Assembly (NCBI RefSeq): GCF_910592395.1
Contig: NC_088323.1
Location: 9,240,001-9,304,000 of the forward strand
Source: Lineus longissimus
Taxonomy: Eukaryota > Nemertea > Pilidiophora > Heteronemertea > Lineidae
DNA: 64,000 nucleotides
Direction of reading: 5' to 3'
Part shown: one piece after another, positions 22,310 through 33,640 of the stretch
Layout: every line of letters starts with the position of its first letter
How positions within the stretch are numbered: position 1 is the stretch's first letter
Position numbers and translations under genes: made by a program
The notes under the pieces: generated by a model
The model's database searches: none
What the model was told of the DNA's origin: nothing
The model's input: the letters and a program-made list of their open reading frames with translations, nothing else

Positions 22310-23115
22310 ACAGTGACCAGGAAGTGAGTTGAATTTAAGATGCAACTGTGATCATGCCACTATTTGAAATGCCGAGTGCCATGAAGTGTTCTCTGAAGAT
22401 CTCTGTCCGTCTCCTCATCATTTCTGACATCCTCACCACATTCCTCGATCTCCTGCCTTATCAACGATATGTCATGTTCTTGATAGAATGCGTCTCCTTT
22501 CAGTCACAGTATTCCCTTTTCTTCTTGGTGTTTCAGTTCATCTTGTCTTATTTTCTTCTGGTCGATCATATTTTCTGCCATAAACTGTGACAGTTGTCGG
22601 CGTTTGTAACGAGTTTTTTAAATGTCTTAGGACACACCTGAGTACCAATGTCGACTACACCAGAGTCAATCATCTTCTTAATATCTCTCTAAAGTGCACT
22701 CACTGACTGTTCCAATGGAATGACAGCATCTATGCCGGGTATACTCTTCCTTTGGTCCCATGCTCGTTGGATAATGTATCGTCCTGTAACAAGACATGAA
22801 TGATTGGACTTATCTATATCGACTTCATTTTCTAGTGCAAATTATTTAATAATATGGCCTGTATTTGTTGGGGTTTCACCGTGGTTGTTAAATATAGGAA
22901 ATCTATCCCGAGTCCGTTCTGACCTGTTGATGTTTGATCCTCGATCAGTTTGCGTATATTTTCTAAGAATTCGCCTGACTTGCTTAGTCTTTCCACCAGC
23001 CATTGCTTTGCTGAATCTTTAGTCTCATAAAAACTTGATAGCACCCGACGGTTGTACGAGGAAAACGATTCTCTACGCGAAATTAAGTTGTTATCGTATA
23101 AACATCAAACACAAG
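22310..23115 (-). pseudogene. Coiled-coil-like coding remnant in block I, copy 1
   Basis: Minus-strand reading gives hydrophilic helical sequence: RVLSSFYETKDSAKQWLVER, EFLENIRKLIEDQ, then (shifted frame) FMAENMIDQKKIRQDELKHQ, a TGA, and DAFYQEHDISLIRQEIEE. The same TGA is present in copy 2 at the same place, so this stop predates the duplication or reflects an unrecognised intron. The family is not recognised. Confidence 0.35.
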
Positions 23116-23842
23116 TATGTCAGAATAGAGATTCCTCAATCAATGACGAAGTGTTTGAGTGTCAGATAACCAACCTCTCTAACACTCAAATACTTCGTTT
23201 TGATGAATAATGTAGTCAAATTTTATAATGAGTGCATTTGGTAATATAAGTAGTGGGTATATGTTTACTACATACATGTATGTCCTGGAAAATCACATCT
23301 CAAAATGGGAAATGTATGCCTTTAAACCAGCAGTGCTTTATAAATCTTCCCACCCAGAAAAAAATCCCGATGTCCTTTCCCAGCCACCATGCCGTTGTGT
23401 CTATTTCATAGGCATCGCAAAGGCCAATTGTAGGAGTCATGTACACGTATAAGTCACACAATCGCCGCCGAAAATTCAAACAATGTTGGACGCGATGCGC
23501 GGATGATGGAGCTCGTTCCATCATAGAACGAGTCATTCAAAAAATCTGTACTTATACCTTACATATCGATAATACTTAATATGCTGTTTGATCAGTGGGA
23601 CTGGCCTCGATCATTTGCCCTGGTAGATAAACAGCCTAGGACTAACGAAATGCTAATATCAAACATTGCAGTACACGGGATCGTCAGTCAGGCAAAGCTT
23701 AGTGAAGGAAAGAAGACCTGACCGACGACGGATCGAGAGCACCGCCGTACCGGCGTTTAACTTGTTGTACACGCAACAACAGAAAATACTGTATCGATTG
23801 CAAAATAGTTTGCGAATATATGAAAACTGAAATATATGCTAC

Positions 23843-24130
23843 CTGCTTTTTCCAAAGCCGATGTCTTGTTTTCCGGTCACGGCAATTCCAGCGCTTGGTA
23901 GCAGCATCCTTGTGAAGATGGCATGTTCCCGTTTGATTATGGCCATCATGGCTGTTCAGGTAGTTGGTGGAAAAGGGAACACACCACTGAATATTCGAGC
24001 ATGCCAGACCACATTGAAGAATTGACTGAGATCATAAGATTGCATAAGTTTAATTATTAGCGGTTCCGTTGATGTGCATTGCCATCAAATGGAATGAGGA
24101 AGACACTAAACTTGCTGAAGCTATGTTCAT
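23843..24130 (-). pseudogene. PAN/apple-like Cys-rich exon, copy 1, two in-frame stops
   Basis: Starts at an ATG (24130) giving MNIASASL and ends at a donor (GCAG before GTAGCATATA). It contains CGLACSNIQWCV and, in the same frame, GTCHLHKDAATKRW, a Cys pattern like PAN/apple domains. Relative to copy 2 it carries two stops (TAA after the first NN; TGA after AIL) but keeps the frame across the middle, where copy 2 has a deletion. The domain identification is tentative. Confidence 0.4.
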
Positions 24131-24814
24131 TTTGGTCAGCACGTGCAATATTCCCCATCCAGTCATGAGACGTTTTAAAGGGCGTACACGTAATTCACAA
24201 CAACACACATGAAAGGTAGAATAACACGTTTACCATACAAAAACAGTAATTAGGCATATCCCGCTTCGTTAGGTCAATAGTTCGCCGAAAGTAAATCAAT
24301 TTCGAAGTAATTGATGACGTCAGCGTTAACTGAACGTCGTGTAAATTTCCCACTGAAATGAAAAATCGGAGGAATTTTTTGTGGTTCTGTTGTCGGGGAA
24401 AACCGGCCGCCTCGATATCGAAAACAAAGATTTTCCCCGCAACTTCAGAGCTCCGCTACAAGAGGTGCTCATCGGAATAAAGGTGGATAACGAAACCAAC
24501 ATGTTCATTCGCCTCCCTGAGTTCTCGTCCCTAATTCTGCTGCAAGACACTACATGTACTTGTTAGATCGACAGCGCTCAATCAATTATATAACACAATC
24601 AGCTCAGCTCAGCGTCATTGTATTTGTTAAGATTTATTCAAACAAAACAATTCATAAGCTTATTTGAAATCGATTCCTTTTTAAGGTAACTGATTACGAA
24701 AATCGACCCCTACCCACTACGCGCAATGTTCACATATTGTCACGTGGCTATGCGATGCAGATCATTGAACCTAAAGCAAACTAGTGCCTTTTGTCACTGC
24801 GACCTGCGATTATG

Positions 24815-25075
24815 ATTAAATGGGACAAAACAATGCTTGTTCACGTTGGTCATCACAAGTAACTGCAACAAGAATCAGTTATCGCTGCTCTCCGATCCTC
24901 GGCCGAAATTCCGATACTATTTGTGGAACATTTTAAGATTTTGTTAAATTTGCATGTGCCTTTCGTTGCATATTACTCTAATATTCTCAGTTACGATGTT
25001 ACTCAAGGAATGCAAAATATATAATCTCTATCGCCTTATCAGATGTTTAATATGTATTAGCTGCGTCGATAGAGA
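24815..25075 (+). repeat. Dispersed repeat, inverted copy of 61305-61600
   Basis: Blocks with TCAGTTATCGCTGCTCTCCG, TGTGGAACATTT, CAAGGAATGCAAAATATAT and TAATCTCTATCGCC are found in the same order on the minus strand at 61305-61600. At that second site the block lies upstream of the 60.3-kb pseudogene, so it may be part of that gene's leader. Confidence 0.7.
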
Positions 25076-25234
25076 ATTTCCAGTACGGCTGACCCTCCAT
25101 GTAGGAGAGGTTAAAACTATAGCTATATATATACTCTCAACTCGGCTGTATAAGACTAGATCATATATTTCTTGCCCATTACTTGTAAATCATGATTCCA
25201 ACCAGTGTGATCGAGGTCTGACGAGAATTTCTAT

Positions 25235-25260
25235 GGCCCGAATTCCTAAAGCTATTTTAA
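25235..25260. repeat. Harbinger left terminal inverted repeat
   Basis: 26 bp, one mismatch to the inverse of 29024-29049; preceded by TAT. Confidence 0.9.
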
Positions 25261-25458
25261 GAGATGTCCGCGTGTAAATTTGATAAACGGGAGATGATCA
25301 CCCGTTTAAAGTTAGACGCTAATTCACGAGAAGCGATTAGCGAACGTGCGTACTAGGCCCGTTTAGGAGACAAAAGAAAAGTTAATCGCGTGAGAGGGGC
25401 ATGTATAAGTCAGCGTGTAAGTGGTTTTCGTCATTTCTACCGCTGGACTTTGAAGAAC

Positions 25459-26706
25459 ATGGACGGTGCGCTCGGAATTCTTGAATTCGCACAGGATGAA
25501 GCAGCAGAGGAAGAGGAAATGCTGGTCCATCCTCGCGAGGCGAGAGTCTTCGAGGTGCGGGTTGATCCTCTGACGAAATACAGTGACAAGAAATTCGTAC
25601 GTAGATACCGCATATCGAAAGATACTTTTCGCTGGCTTGTTGACCTATTAGAACCGGATTTGTTATCAAAAACCGACAGAAATCAGGCTCTTACCCCACA
25701 GCAACAGTTGTCGGTTGCATTACGCTTTTACGCCAGAGCATCCTTTCAATTGGACATTGGTGACATGTGTGGCGTATCCCAGTCAACTGTGTGTAGGGTT
25801 GTCCATCGTGTTTCTGAAGCCATTTGTGCTCGGAGGGAGTTATTCATTCACTTCCCCAACACCCCAGAAGAAAGGAGAGCGGCAGCGGAAGGCTTCTACG
25901 AGATCGCGCAATTTCCTGGAGTTGTTGGCGCCATAGATGGTTCGCATGTTGCGATAGTGAATCCAGGTGGTAATCGAGCAGTGCGTTTCATAAATCGGAA
26001 AGGATACTACAGCCTCAACTGTCAGTTTGTTATTGATCATCAGCTTCTCTTCACCAACGTTGTCTCCAGGTGGTACGGATCAGCACATGATTCACGGATA
26101 TTTGAGGAATCTGGTCTATTTCGTAAATTTCAGACAGGACAATATCAAGGGATTCTGTTGGGTGACCCGGCCTACACTTGCCGTACATTTATGCTTACGC
26201 CTGTTCGGAACCCACGGACACCAGCTGAGGTTCGTTACAATAACGCTCAACGACGTACCAGGAAGCTGGTCGAAGACGCATTCGGAATCCGGAAGAGGCG
26301 ATTTCCGTGTATTTCAAAGGGGATGCATCTAAGGTGCTCCGTAAGTATGAAGAAGATGCATTATTGCATCATAAGTGGCATAACCGTTCTTACTAAGAAC
26401 GCTTTTCGGCACTGTAGCTTTCGATTTTCTGCATCAAGCATCCCTTGACACAGATAGCTAACAACTGAATTGAAAATTAAGTGATAAATTTTTATTTTTC
26501 AGTTGAACCACAACATGGCTATTACTGTTGCAACAGCCTGCTTACATGACCTTGCAAGACAAAGAAATGATCCTTTGCCGGAACCAGACCCAGACCTCCG
26601 TCGACGTGACATTGTGGAACCAGAGAGACCGGTCAAACTTCTTGAGGCCAATTTGAGAGGTGGACTATTCAGACAGAAGTTCATTATGCAGCATTTCAAT
26701 AGGTAA
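25459..26706 (+). CDS. HARBI1-type Harbinger transposase, two exons
   Basis: Model: join(25459..26340,26503..26706), 361 residues, close to the usual HARBI1 length of about 350. The donor is CTCC/GTAAGTATG, the acceptor TTTATTTTTCAG, phase 0. An acidic N-terminus leads into KFVRRYRISKDTFRWLVDLL and a helix-turn-helix (DIGDMCGVSQSTVCRVVHRV, about residues 97-120). The DDE nuclease shows GAIDGSHV (Asp160), LLGDPAY (Asp236) and LVEDAFG (Glu272), in the spacing expected for the family. Exon 2 carries the C-terminal helix (AITVATACLHDLARQRND) and ends QHFNR. ATG 25459 is preferred over the open codons upstream because the family N-terminus starts here. All catalytic residues are present, so the enzyme may be active. 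It cuts and joins the element's inverted repeats at 3-bp sites. Confidence 0.9.
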
Positions 26707-26875
26707 GGAAATCAAAGCAAAGCAAAGTAACTCTCGTCCATTCTGGATATCAAGAAATGCGTCTGAGGCGCTCGGGGATGCAAGGATGTGCAGTTTGCCA
26801 AAAATTGCCCCTTAATACAAATTCACACTTGCTGGAGGATTCTCAGTTACAGCATTATGACAAGAAATTCAAAGT

Positions 26876-28759
26876 TCATAGATCGATACGTTTTCGCTTA
26901 AGTTTTTCTTTGTAGTACTCAGTTTTAGCTTCGTACGCCTTTCGTTTACAAATTGCCGCCTGTTTCTGAAGTTCAAGCAGTTCCATCTTCATATCGTGTT
27001 CCTCTTTCAGGTAGGTCAATGCTTCTGTCGTCTTCTGCAGTGGTGCACTTGTCTGCTGACGCGGAGCGTTCCCTGGAGTCTGCTGGCGCGGAGCGTTCCC
27101 TGGAGTTTGGTGACGCGGAGTGTTCCCTGGAGTTTGGTGACGCGGAGTGTTCCCTGGAGTTTGGTGACGCGGAGTGTTCCCTGGAGTTTGGTGACGCGGA
27201 GTGTTCCCTGGAGTTTGGTGACGCGGAGTGTTCCCTGGAGTTTGCTGACGCGGAGTGTTCCCTGGAGTTTGGTGACGCGGAGTGTTCCCTGGAGTTTGGT
27301 GACGCGGAGCGTTCCCTGGAGTTTGCTGACGCGGAGTGTTCCCTGGAGTTTGGTGACGCGGAGTGTTCCCTGGAGTTTGGTGACGCGGAGTGTTCTCTGG
27401 AGTTTGGTGACGCGGAGTGTTCCCTGGAGTTTGGTGACGCGGAGTGTTCCCTGGAGTTTGCTGACGCGGAGTGTTCCCTGGAGTTTGGTGACGCGGAGTG
27501 TTCCCTGGAGTCTGCTGTTTTCCAGCTGCTGCGGATGGCTCACTTCGAGAAGTTGAGGATGTTCTGAAAGTGATAAGGTTTCATACGAAATTACATTCCA
27601 ACTTAAGCATGATTGACCACAACAATCTCACATTTTAATTTGTAATTCCTCCAACGAGAACTTGCTAATATAGAACCGTTGTCTTACCCCTTGGGAAATG
27701 TATAAGGTTGCATAAAGTCGTTTGGCAAATCATCTAAGGAGAATGTGTCGTTGTCTTCTTCGGTCTCATGATAGGCTTCATGGTCTTCATCGGAAGACAG
27801 GTGTTCACTGGGACTGCAAAATAGAAAATTGTTTTCAATTAAACAAGTATTTTGGTCATTCACAATGTAGCTACCATTGCACACATTCCAGAAATTCACT
27901 TTAATTGCCATCTGACCGACTGGCTTAAAGAGCCTGTCACCCAACTTCAACCCCGATTTCAGTAACAAGGTACACCCCTCGTGATTACTCATGCAATCCT
28001 CAGTGCACACAATGCACGAGGCCTGGCCTATACAGGGCACTGTCTGCTTATGGACTATGACTATTATTGCCAGGATAGGGGTGATAAGTGCTAATTAATA
28101 TGAGTGTGACCAGGTAACCTATTGATTCGACGCTTAAGCGACTTACCATTTTAGTGAGAAATTGTGTTCTATCCATTCTTGCTGGCCAATATCATATCAG
28201 TGGCAACTTAAGGAAAAATGTCAATGCCTTCCATCAAAGTGTAGAGTAATATTTACCTTTCATTCACATCTGCCGTATTCGATCCCGTACATCCTGGAGA
28301 ATCATCATCCAAACTTTGTGTACATCCTGGTATAGCGTCATCGTCGTACGTGTTTCGTAATTGCTCCAAATCTTTGCTTATTATCGATAGGATGGCGAGA
28401 ATTTCATTGGTTACCTCATCAACGTCAGCTTCTCCGCCGCCAGTTTTTGCCATGTCCAGCCGTTTCTCTCTAGCTACTTTCTTTGCTTTACCTTTCATTC
28501 GCCGCCACAGTTCTCTCAAATCTTTATCCGATGCCTTAGGCCTCTCCGGGAAGTTTGCAACCATCTTCTTGGCTATATCCTCCCAGGCCTTCTTCTTTTT
28601 CCTGTTTGCAAAAGTGTCATTTCTTTTGTCTTCGAAAACCTTCTCATGGAAACGGATTGCCTCAATTAAGCCCATACGCTGTTCAGGTGTGAAATTTTCT
28701 GCCCTCTTCATATCCGTAGCCTTCTTCTTCTTCTTGCTCTGACTATCACAAGTCGCCAT
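26876..28759 (-). CDS. Harbinger Myb/SANT-like partner protein, three exons
   Basis: Model on the minus strand: 28759..28257, 27813..27688, 27563..26876; 1,317 coding bases, 438 residues. Donors AAAG/GTAAAT and AAGGG/GTAAGA and acceptors TTTTGCAG and CTTTCAG keep phase 2 at both joins. Exon 1 has a basic start (SQSKKKKKATDMKR) and a trihelix Myb/SANT-like domain (FTPEQRMGLIEAIRFHEKVF ... AWEDIAKKMVANFP ... LRELWRRMKGKAKK, about 20-105). Exon 2 is acidic (SSDEDHEAYHETEEDND). Exon 3 starts TSSTSRSEPSAAAGKQQ, has 17 copies of a NTPRHQTPG-type nonapeptide, then a coiled coil (LQKTTEALTYLKEEHDMKME ... KLKRKRIDL). The repeated linker is the odd feature. In the family this protein binds DNA and partners the transposase. 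Confidence 0.85.
27058..27516. repeat. 27-bp minisatellite, 17 units, inside the Myb-like coding exon
   Basis: Unit GACGCGGAGTGTTCCCTGG plus AGTTTGGT, 27 bp, 17 nearly identical copies with few variants (GCTGACG for GGTGACG, one TCT for CCT). Because 27 is divisible by 3, all six frames across it tend to stay open. The frame fixed by splicing is minus strand, NTPRHQTPG. Confidence 0.95.
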
Positions 28760-29023
28760 GACTGATTGAAATACGGAAATGGCAGTGGGGCCCTATTGAC
28801 CGAGAAAAGTTTTATACAAGCCGAACGCCATTTACGTAATTTCTAACTTCGTTGCCGCGCGAACAAAAGAGCACCATGAGTTGATCGGTAACTTGCACGC
28901 GTACAGCTAATCGGGCGATCATCGAGACTTGTGAATTGTGGTTTAAACGGCCGTTTTGCTGTCCGCGTACAAGTCTCTTTTAAACGGCGCTTACAAGATA
29001 AACGCTCTCTTAATGTACGCACG

Positions 29024-29049
29024 TTAAAATAGCTTTATGAATTCGGGCC
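29024..29049. repeat. Harbinger right terminal inverted repeat
   Basis: Inverse of 25235-25260 with one mismatch; followed by TAT. Confidence 0.9.
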
Positions 29050-29052
29050 TAT

Positions 29053-29846
29053 AGGTCTAACTGCCCTAACCTGGATGAATATCCTTATGAATAAACATAA
29101 TGTGGTATTCGGCGCCCTTATGAATCTGGTCTTATAGACCCGAGTTATTGCTAGACCCGTGTTTTGGCGTAATTTGCTCTATCTCCTCCCGCTGAGTGGA
29201 ATTCGCTCATTTTTGGAAGTCGGAAGAGGACTGGCCATGCGGAAAACTTCTGCTCATTTGTTCGAATCTATATTTACAGCGCAAAATGTAGTTTTTCGGG
29301 GTTTTACCAACCTCTTATTCCAGGGGTCAATACGCACCCCACTTCTGTTGGTTCTCTTGTTAACCCCTGGACACATCCAAAATTAAAAGCTCTGTGATTA
29401 GTTACCCGCTATCTCATGTCATTTTCTCATTAGCATATGACAATGGCCACATAAAATTTTGAGTTCGCTTCTGGTCATCATATGAACAGCAATCCGAGCC
29501 TTATATGGGTTGAAATCTCGCTCTTGCCCTTTGGTTGTAATTACTGTGTTAATTTCCCCAAATGCGGCAAATCAGTGTACATTGCACTAATATATTTTAT
29601 ACGACACTAACAAGAATATCAATGACAAATATTTAACATTTGCTGCATGATTATTGTGAACAAAAACCTGTCATAAGGAGTAAACTACAGCCACGTGGAT
29701 TTGTTTATATGGTGGTTCTATGTTTAGCAGAATTTATTTTTGTATGTTCGTGTCAGGTATCTTGATTTATGTCAACCATAAGACGTGTTCTCAATTTAAA
29801 ACATATTTGGTGGCCACAAAAAAAATGTTTTTGTCATGTAGAAACA
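29053..29846. other. No gene recognised (right of Harbinger)
   Basis: AT-rich, with short ORFs only. Together with 24512-25231 it is the non-Harbinger part of the interval that separates blocks I and II here but is absent at the 48.4-kb locus. Confidence 0.5.
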
Positions 29847-30896
29847 GTAGTGACACGTAATGGCTAACTAGACGGGTCAGAGGTAAGACATGCTACGTCA
29901 CCCCAGATTCTGGCGGTGACGCGGCATGTGACGTATGGGTATTACCAGGGGTTACGGTGCAGCCATTTTGAATTGCTAATCAAGTAGTCCCAGGATGGAG
30001 AAGATGGGGTTCAACCTCGTTTAACCAGGGGTCATTGCACGCTCCTATGGTCGCCTGCACCACCCCTGGTCACATGTTAAACCAAAACATATTTGATTGG
30101 TCAACGAATAACGTTTGACATGCAAGTAAGATGTTAATAATGTTTTGACACATGGCATATTGAAGCGGCGAAAAGGGCGACTAATAAAAACCATTTACCT
30201 CAATGCGATCACAAATCAATTGACGGCATAATAGAACTTCATTAACGCGGAAAATATATGAGCTAATGCTGATATAATGCATGAATTGCCTCTACAAGAA
30301 AATTGCCTCTTTTATTCGGGCAGTCAGAGCAAAAAAGACCGAAGAAGCTCGTGTTACAAATGCAAATCGCGAGCAAAAGGAGTCGCCACTGTGAAAATAG
30401 TATCTCAAAAATCCCTACAGATAGTTTATTTTTATATTTAAAGCTCCACGTGGTAGTGGTGACCAGTGGCAATCTGTAGGCTGTTCTATAAACACAGTAT
30501 GTGGTATCTGACCTGACCTGATTGGCTGCTCATGGCTGATGAGTATCTGGGACTTGCTAGCCTGTGATGTCACTCCCGCGAAATATACACCACTGTTAAC
30601 ATGAGAAGAAAAGCCTGTAGTTTCCCATTTATATTTGCCTGATGTCCTTTTGGAAGAAAATATAACAATATTTGAGTGTGGAATCTTTACTGATATTATG
30701 GACATAAGTCTGTGCTGACATGGATTATAAAATCTAGCTTGGATTATGAATTAGGATTCATCATTTGTGAATACAAACCGAAGAATTAGTTGGTGGAATT
30801 TGCTGGTATCCTTCTGCATGTCTTATTGCATGGACAGCTGTGAGAAATTAGCCATGTGCTCAGTGTTTACATTGCAGTGTCATGAATCTACTAGCC
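29847..30896. repeat. Duplicated block II, copy 1
   Basis: Matches 48437-49769 in direct orientation, from GTAA(T/C)GGCTAACTAGACGG to CATGAATCTA(C/T)TAGC. It holds about 130 bp (roughly 30077-30224) missing from copy 2 and lacks about 400 bp present there (49043-49450). No gene recognised. Confidence 0.85.
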
Positions 30897-31234
30897 AATC
30901 AGATACAAGGGTTGAAAATTCAACTTCACAGTTTGTACGAGTGTCACAGATAAAAACGTGTTGTAATCTCATTACAGAGATATTTCCTAAAAGTGATGCT
31001 CATACTTTTTTCCTGTGATATTCATCAGTTCAAATGACGAATTTCAATCAAATTGTGTTAGATTATGCTAAAGATTGTTTTGATAACATTGACCAAAGTC
31101 CAGTAGCTCCTCACATGATGGTTACAGGCAGATATTTGCTCCCACCCTATTTATACTCCAGGTGCCCCTTTAAGTATAAGGCTTCTATATATGTGTACAC
31201 CCCGAGATAATTGCTCAATATTGTACCACTATTT

Positions 31235-31345
31235 GGTCGGCTAAAAACGGTTGTTGGTCATGTTGAAACAGTGGTGACACGTATTGCCCGAATAGACGAG
31301 TCATAGGTCTCGACATACTACGTCATCCCCAGATTCTGGCGAGCT
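31235..31345. repeat. Dispersed repeat related to start of block II
   Basis: GTTGAAACAGTGGTGACACGTA followed by GACATACTACGTCA and CCCAGATTCTGGCG parallels 29830-29915 and 48437-48500. Confidence 0.65.
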
Positions 31346-31605
31346 TGCGGACACCAATGCATTAAAAAAACGCCTAAAAACTCAGCTTTTTATAAAATGT
31401 TTTAGTAATGTCCAGTCAACCTTTTTATCAAAAATGTCAAAAATTGTCTTTTATAATGTGCTAAAATATACTCTTTTTATTTCTGTCACACTTATTTTAC
31501 GTCTTTATATATATATTATCTTTTGTAAAGTGCTTAGGAAATGATTTTATTCGTTATTGTAGCACTCTAATTTAATAAATACTATTATATATCATTATTA
31601 TTATA
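31340..31605 (+). mobile_element. 3' tail of a non-LTR retrotransposon
   Basis: The reading LADTNALKKRLKTQLFIKCF is the well-known extreme C-terminal motif of CR1/RTE-like polyproteins (..FKSRLKTHLF..). It is followed by an AT-rich 3' UTR with AAGTGCTTAGGAAATG and a TATTATTATTAT-type tail. The rest of the element is missing, a typical short 5'-truncated insertion. Confidence 0.6.
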
Positions 31606-32073
31606 GAGGGCGCCACTGGATGTCAATGTTAAAGGTGAATCAAAACGATATTTTGAATTTATAGGGCGCCACCGCAAGTAACCTCTGTTAAAGGGGGAGT
31701 CTGCAACTTTCTACTGCTAAAAGATAAATTTGTCGATATTTCTATCTTTCGCCATCAGATGTGTTACTCTGTCAAAGAGGAACATCTGTCGATATTTCGA
31801 CCATACTTCAACCGTCATTGGACTGCCCCAGCTGGAAAAAATTGGCATGTGGGTATGTGGGTATGTGGTATGAGGTATGTGGTTTTAGATACTGCCCAAA
31901 AAAAGTTGGGATCGAACATTTTGCAGGTCTGAATTGTCCACACTTGCAGAGCATTGATATTTGAAACTTGGTTCAGGTGATCAGTATTGAGTGTAGAGAA
32001 TGCTGTATGCGGCATTTGATGTCATTATTAAAACTAAATTTTTCAGAGACACTTTTCTGATCAAGGTACCCTC

Positions 32074-32828
32074 GGGATATTTGTAGCCCGCTGGTTCGGG
32101 GTATTTGTAGCCCTTATAAATAGCTCAATATATCCTGTCATAAATCATGAATATGCTAGTTTTTTTTAATTCTTATACCCGAATTATATCATTTTGTCAT
32201 AAATCTATCCGAATTAGATACAATGTTAACCCTTTATGTACCGACAATGATACATTTGAGGTTTCATACTAGTTTATTTAAAATTATTTGGAAATAATGT
32301 TAATATTTTCAAAGTTACTGGTGTCTCTGGTTAAAGCCACACCATTGACTAGATAGCAGCACTTCTCATGGTACATTGCATTACCATTAAGTAGTGCCAG
32401 CTATAGTTGGGGTTGACACATGACCCATAACTGAAACTACAGTTTTTAATGGCGCACGACAAGACCGTCAGTCAATTCAGAATGTCGCAAGATGTTGTCT
32501 GACACAAGGTGTAATGTACAACAGAGGTGATAAATAGAACTTTGTGTTTTTACACCAGTTTAAAATCAGTCTGATTTGCGACGATATTATTCAAAATTGT
32601 TGGGAAGTGATTGCATCGACATTACTTAATGTGTTGAATAAATACCGTTAGATACATGCAGCAGAATCTCGTCGTCAACCTAGATTAGAATAATATTGAT
32701 AGCTTTATTACTAATAAAGACCATGGACCTGTGAAAAAAATATTTTTCCTCCATAAAAACATGCAATTTTAAATTTTAGTCAGGGGCTACAAATACCCCA
32801 AGGCCACAGGGTATTTGTAGCCCCTGAC
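32074..32828. mobile_element. Inverted-repeat element with doubled GTATTTGTAGCCC ends
   Basis: GGGATATTTGTAGCCC (32074-32089) and GGGGTATTTGTAGCCC (32098-32113) at the left are matched at the right by CAGGGGCTACAAATACCCC (32781-32799) and AGGGTATTTGTAGCCCCTG (32807-32825). The last two form a hairpin with each other. No ORF lies between. It may be a MITE with duplicated ends, or one element inserted into the end of a related one. Confidence 0.55.
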
Positions 32829-33214
32829 CACGAGTCTGGTATTGTCTCTCAGAGGCATAGTTTTTGATTAATTGCCCTAAATTACAGGCTGTAAAATTGG
32901 AAGCGGTGCCACTACAAGATGCTGGCCAGTTTTAGTGAATCTGCCAGGAAATCACTTGCGTAACCAAAGTTATAGGTGAAAAAAAATTACTGGTAAAAGA
33001 CTTAGACCAATAATATTTTCTTCAAGTTTTGTGGCATGGGCGTTTCAAGTATACAAGGTGAACCAAATGTTTGGAAACAAACACATTTTTTATTAGGACC
33101 AATCAATGACAATGATACAATCATTGGAGCCTGTGCATTACACAACATATTCACTTTTCAAAACGGTCCCCTTTGTCTTTGATGCAGCGGTGTATACGGG
33201 ACCTCCACTCCCAT

Positions 33215-33640
33215 AATTAATTTCTTCAAGTATCATGGCATGGATATGTTACTTTAAAGTACATGAAGAACTGATCTATGCATATAAGGGATGTCTTATT
33301 GCTGATGCAAACCACCAAATCCTGGTAACCCAAAACCTGAAGAAAAAAATGATGGGTTATAGTTCTCAACAATTTTTTTCCTCAGGTTTAGTGGCATGGG
33401 TAATGTTGCCTTTAAAGTACAATGTATATGAAGAACTGATCTATGCATATAGAGGCTGTTTTATTGCTGATGCAAACTACCAAACCAATTGGTGCCAACA
33501 TTTTGAAACGACGCTCCTCTACTCGGCCACACATGACCATGAGAGCTTGTTCTTGTCTGAGACTACCTACATGTATTTAGCTGTGTTTTGTAACTCGGCT
33601 CTTCCCCAAATATCCTGGTAACCCAAAAGTTCAGAAAAAA
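33215..33640. repeat. Tandem duplication, about 150-bp unit
   Basis: GAAGAACTGATCTATGCATA followed by GCTGATGCAAAC occurs at about 33266-33315 and 33430-33480, with shared TTTAAAGTACA and GTGGCATGG before it. A partial third unit (ATCCTGGTAACCCAAAA) lies near 33612. The 128-codon ORF here is a product of the duplication. Confidence 0.7.

Larger units (their letters stand above)
22293..24511. repeat. Duplicated block I, copy 1
   Basis: Matches 46147-48434 over about 2.2 kb in direct orientation, starting ACAACCATTGCACAGTGACC and ending near GATAACGAAACCAACATGTT. Both copies contain remains of the same minus-strand gene. Small indels distinguish them, for example a 54-base segment present at about 46804-46860 but missing here, and extra sequence near 48190-48300 only in copy 2. 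Confidence 0.9.
25235..29049. mobile_element. PIF/Harbinger DNA transposon, apparently intact
   Basis: The element is 3,815 bp with terminal inverted repeats GGCCCGAATTC(C/A)TAAAGC then TATTTTAA (25 of 26 matching), flanked by 3-bp TAT duplications at 25232-25234 and 29050-29052. It encodes the two proteins known for this superfamily: a HARBI1-type DDE transposase (plus strand, two exons) and a Myb/SANT-like protein (minus strand, three exons). They are convergent, with stops 170 bp apart. Both models are open end to end with consensus splice sites. Subterminal CGTTTAAA-type words recur near both ends. Family knowledge: the Myb-like protein brings the transposase to the nucleus and to the ends. 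It lies between two blocks that are adjacent at the paralogous locus (46.15-49.77 kb). Confidence 0.9.

Noticed and set aside
21740-22345. 201-codon minus-strand ORF
   Set aside because: It crosses the B1, A2 and B2 repeats of the Ngaro element; its repeated peptide segments only reflect those direct repeats.
24381-24566. Short plus-strand ORF at the end of block I
   Set aside because: The frame is not conserved in copy 2 at 48.3 kb.
27016-27543. Minus-strand ORF of LQGTLRVTK repeats
   Set aside because: It is in the wrong phase. The exon 2 donor gives phase 2, which selects the NTPRHQTPG frame that continues into the coiled coil to 26876.
26953-27567. Plus-strand ORFs of 204 and 186 codons across the 27-bp array (DAECSLEFG- and SVPWSLVTR-type repeats)
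   Set aside because: The array unit is a multiple of 3, so several frames stay open by chance. Splice junctions and the downstream coiled coil place the real frame on the minus strand.
33235-33621. 128-codon ORF
   Set aside because: It spans a tandem duplication of non-coding repeat and has low-complexity composition.
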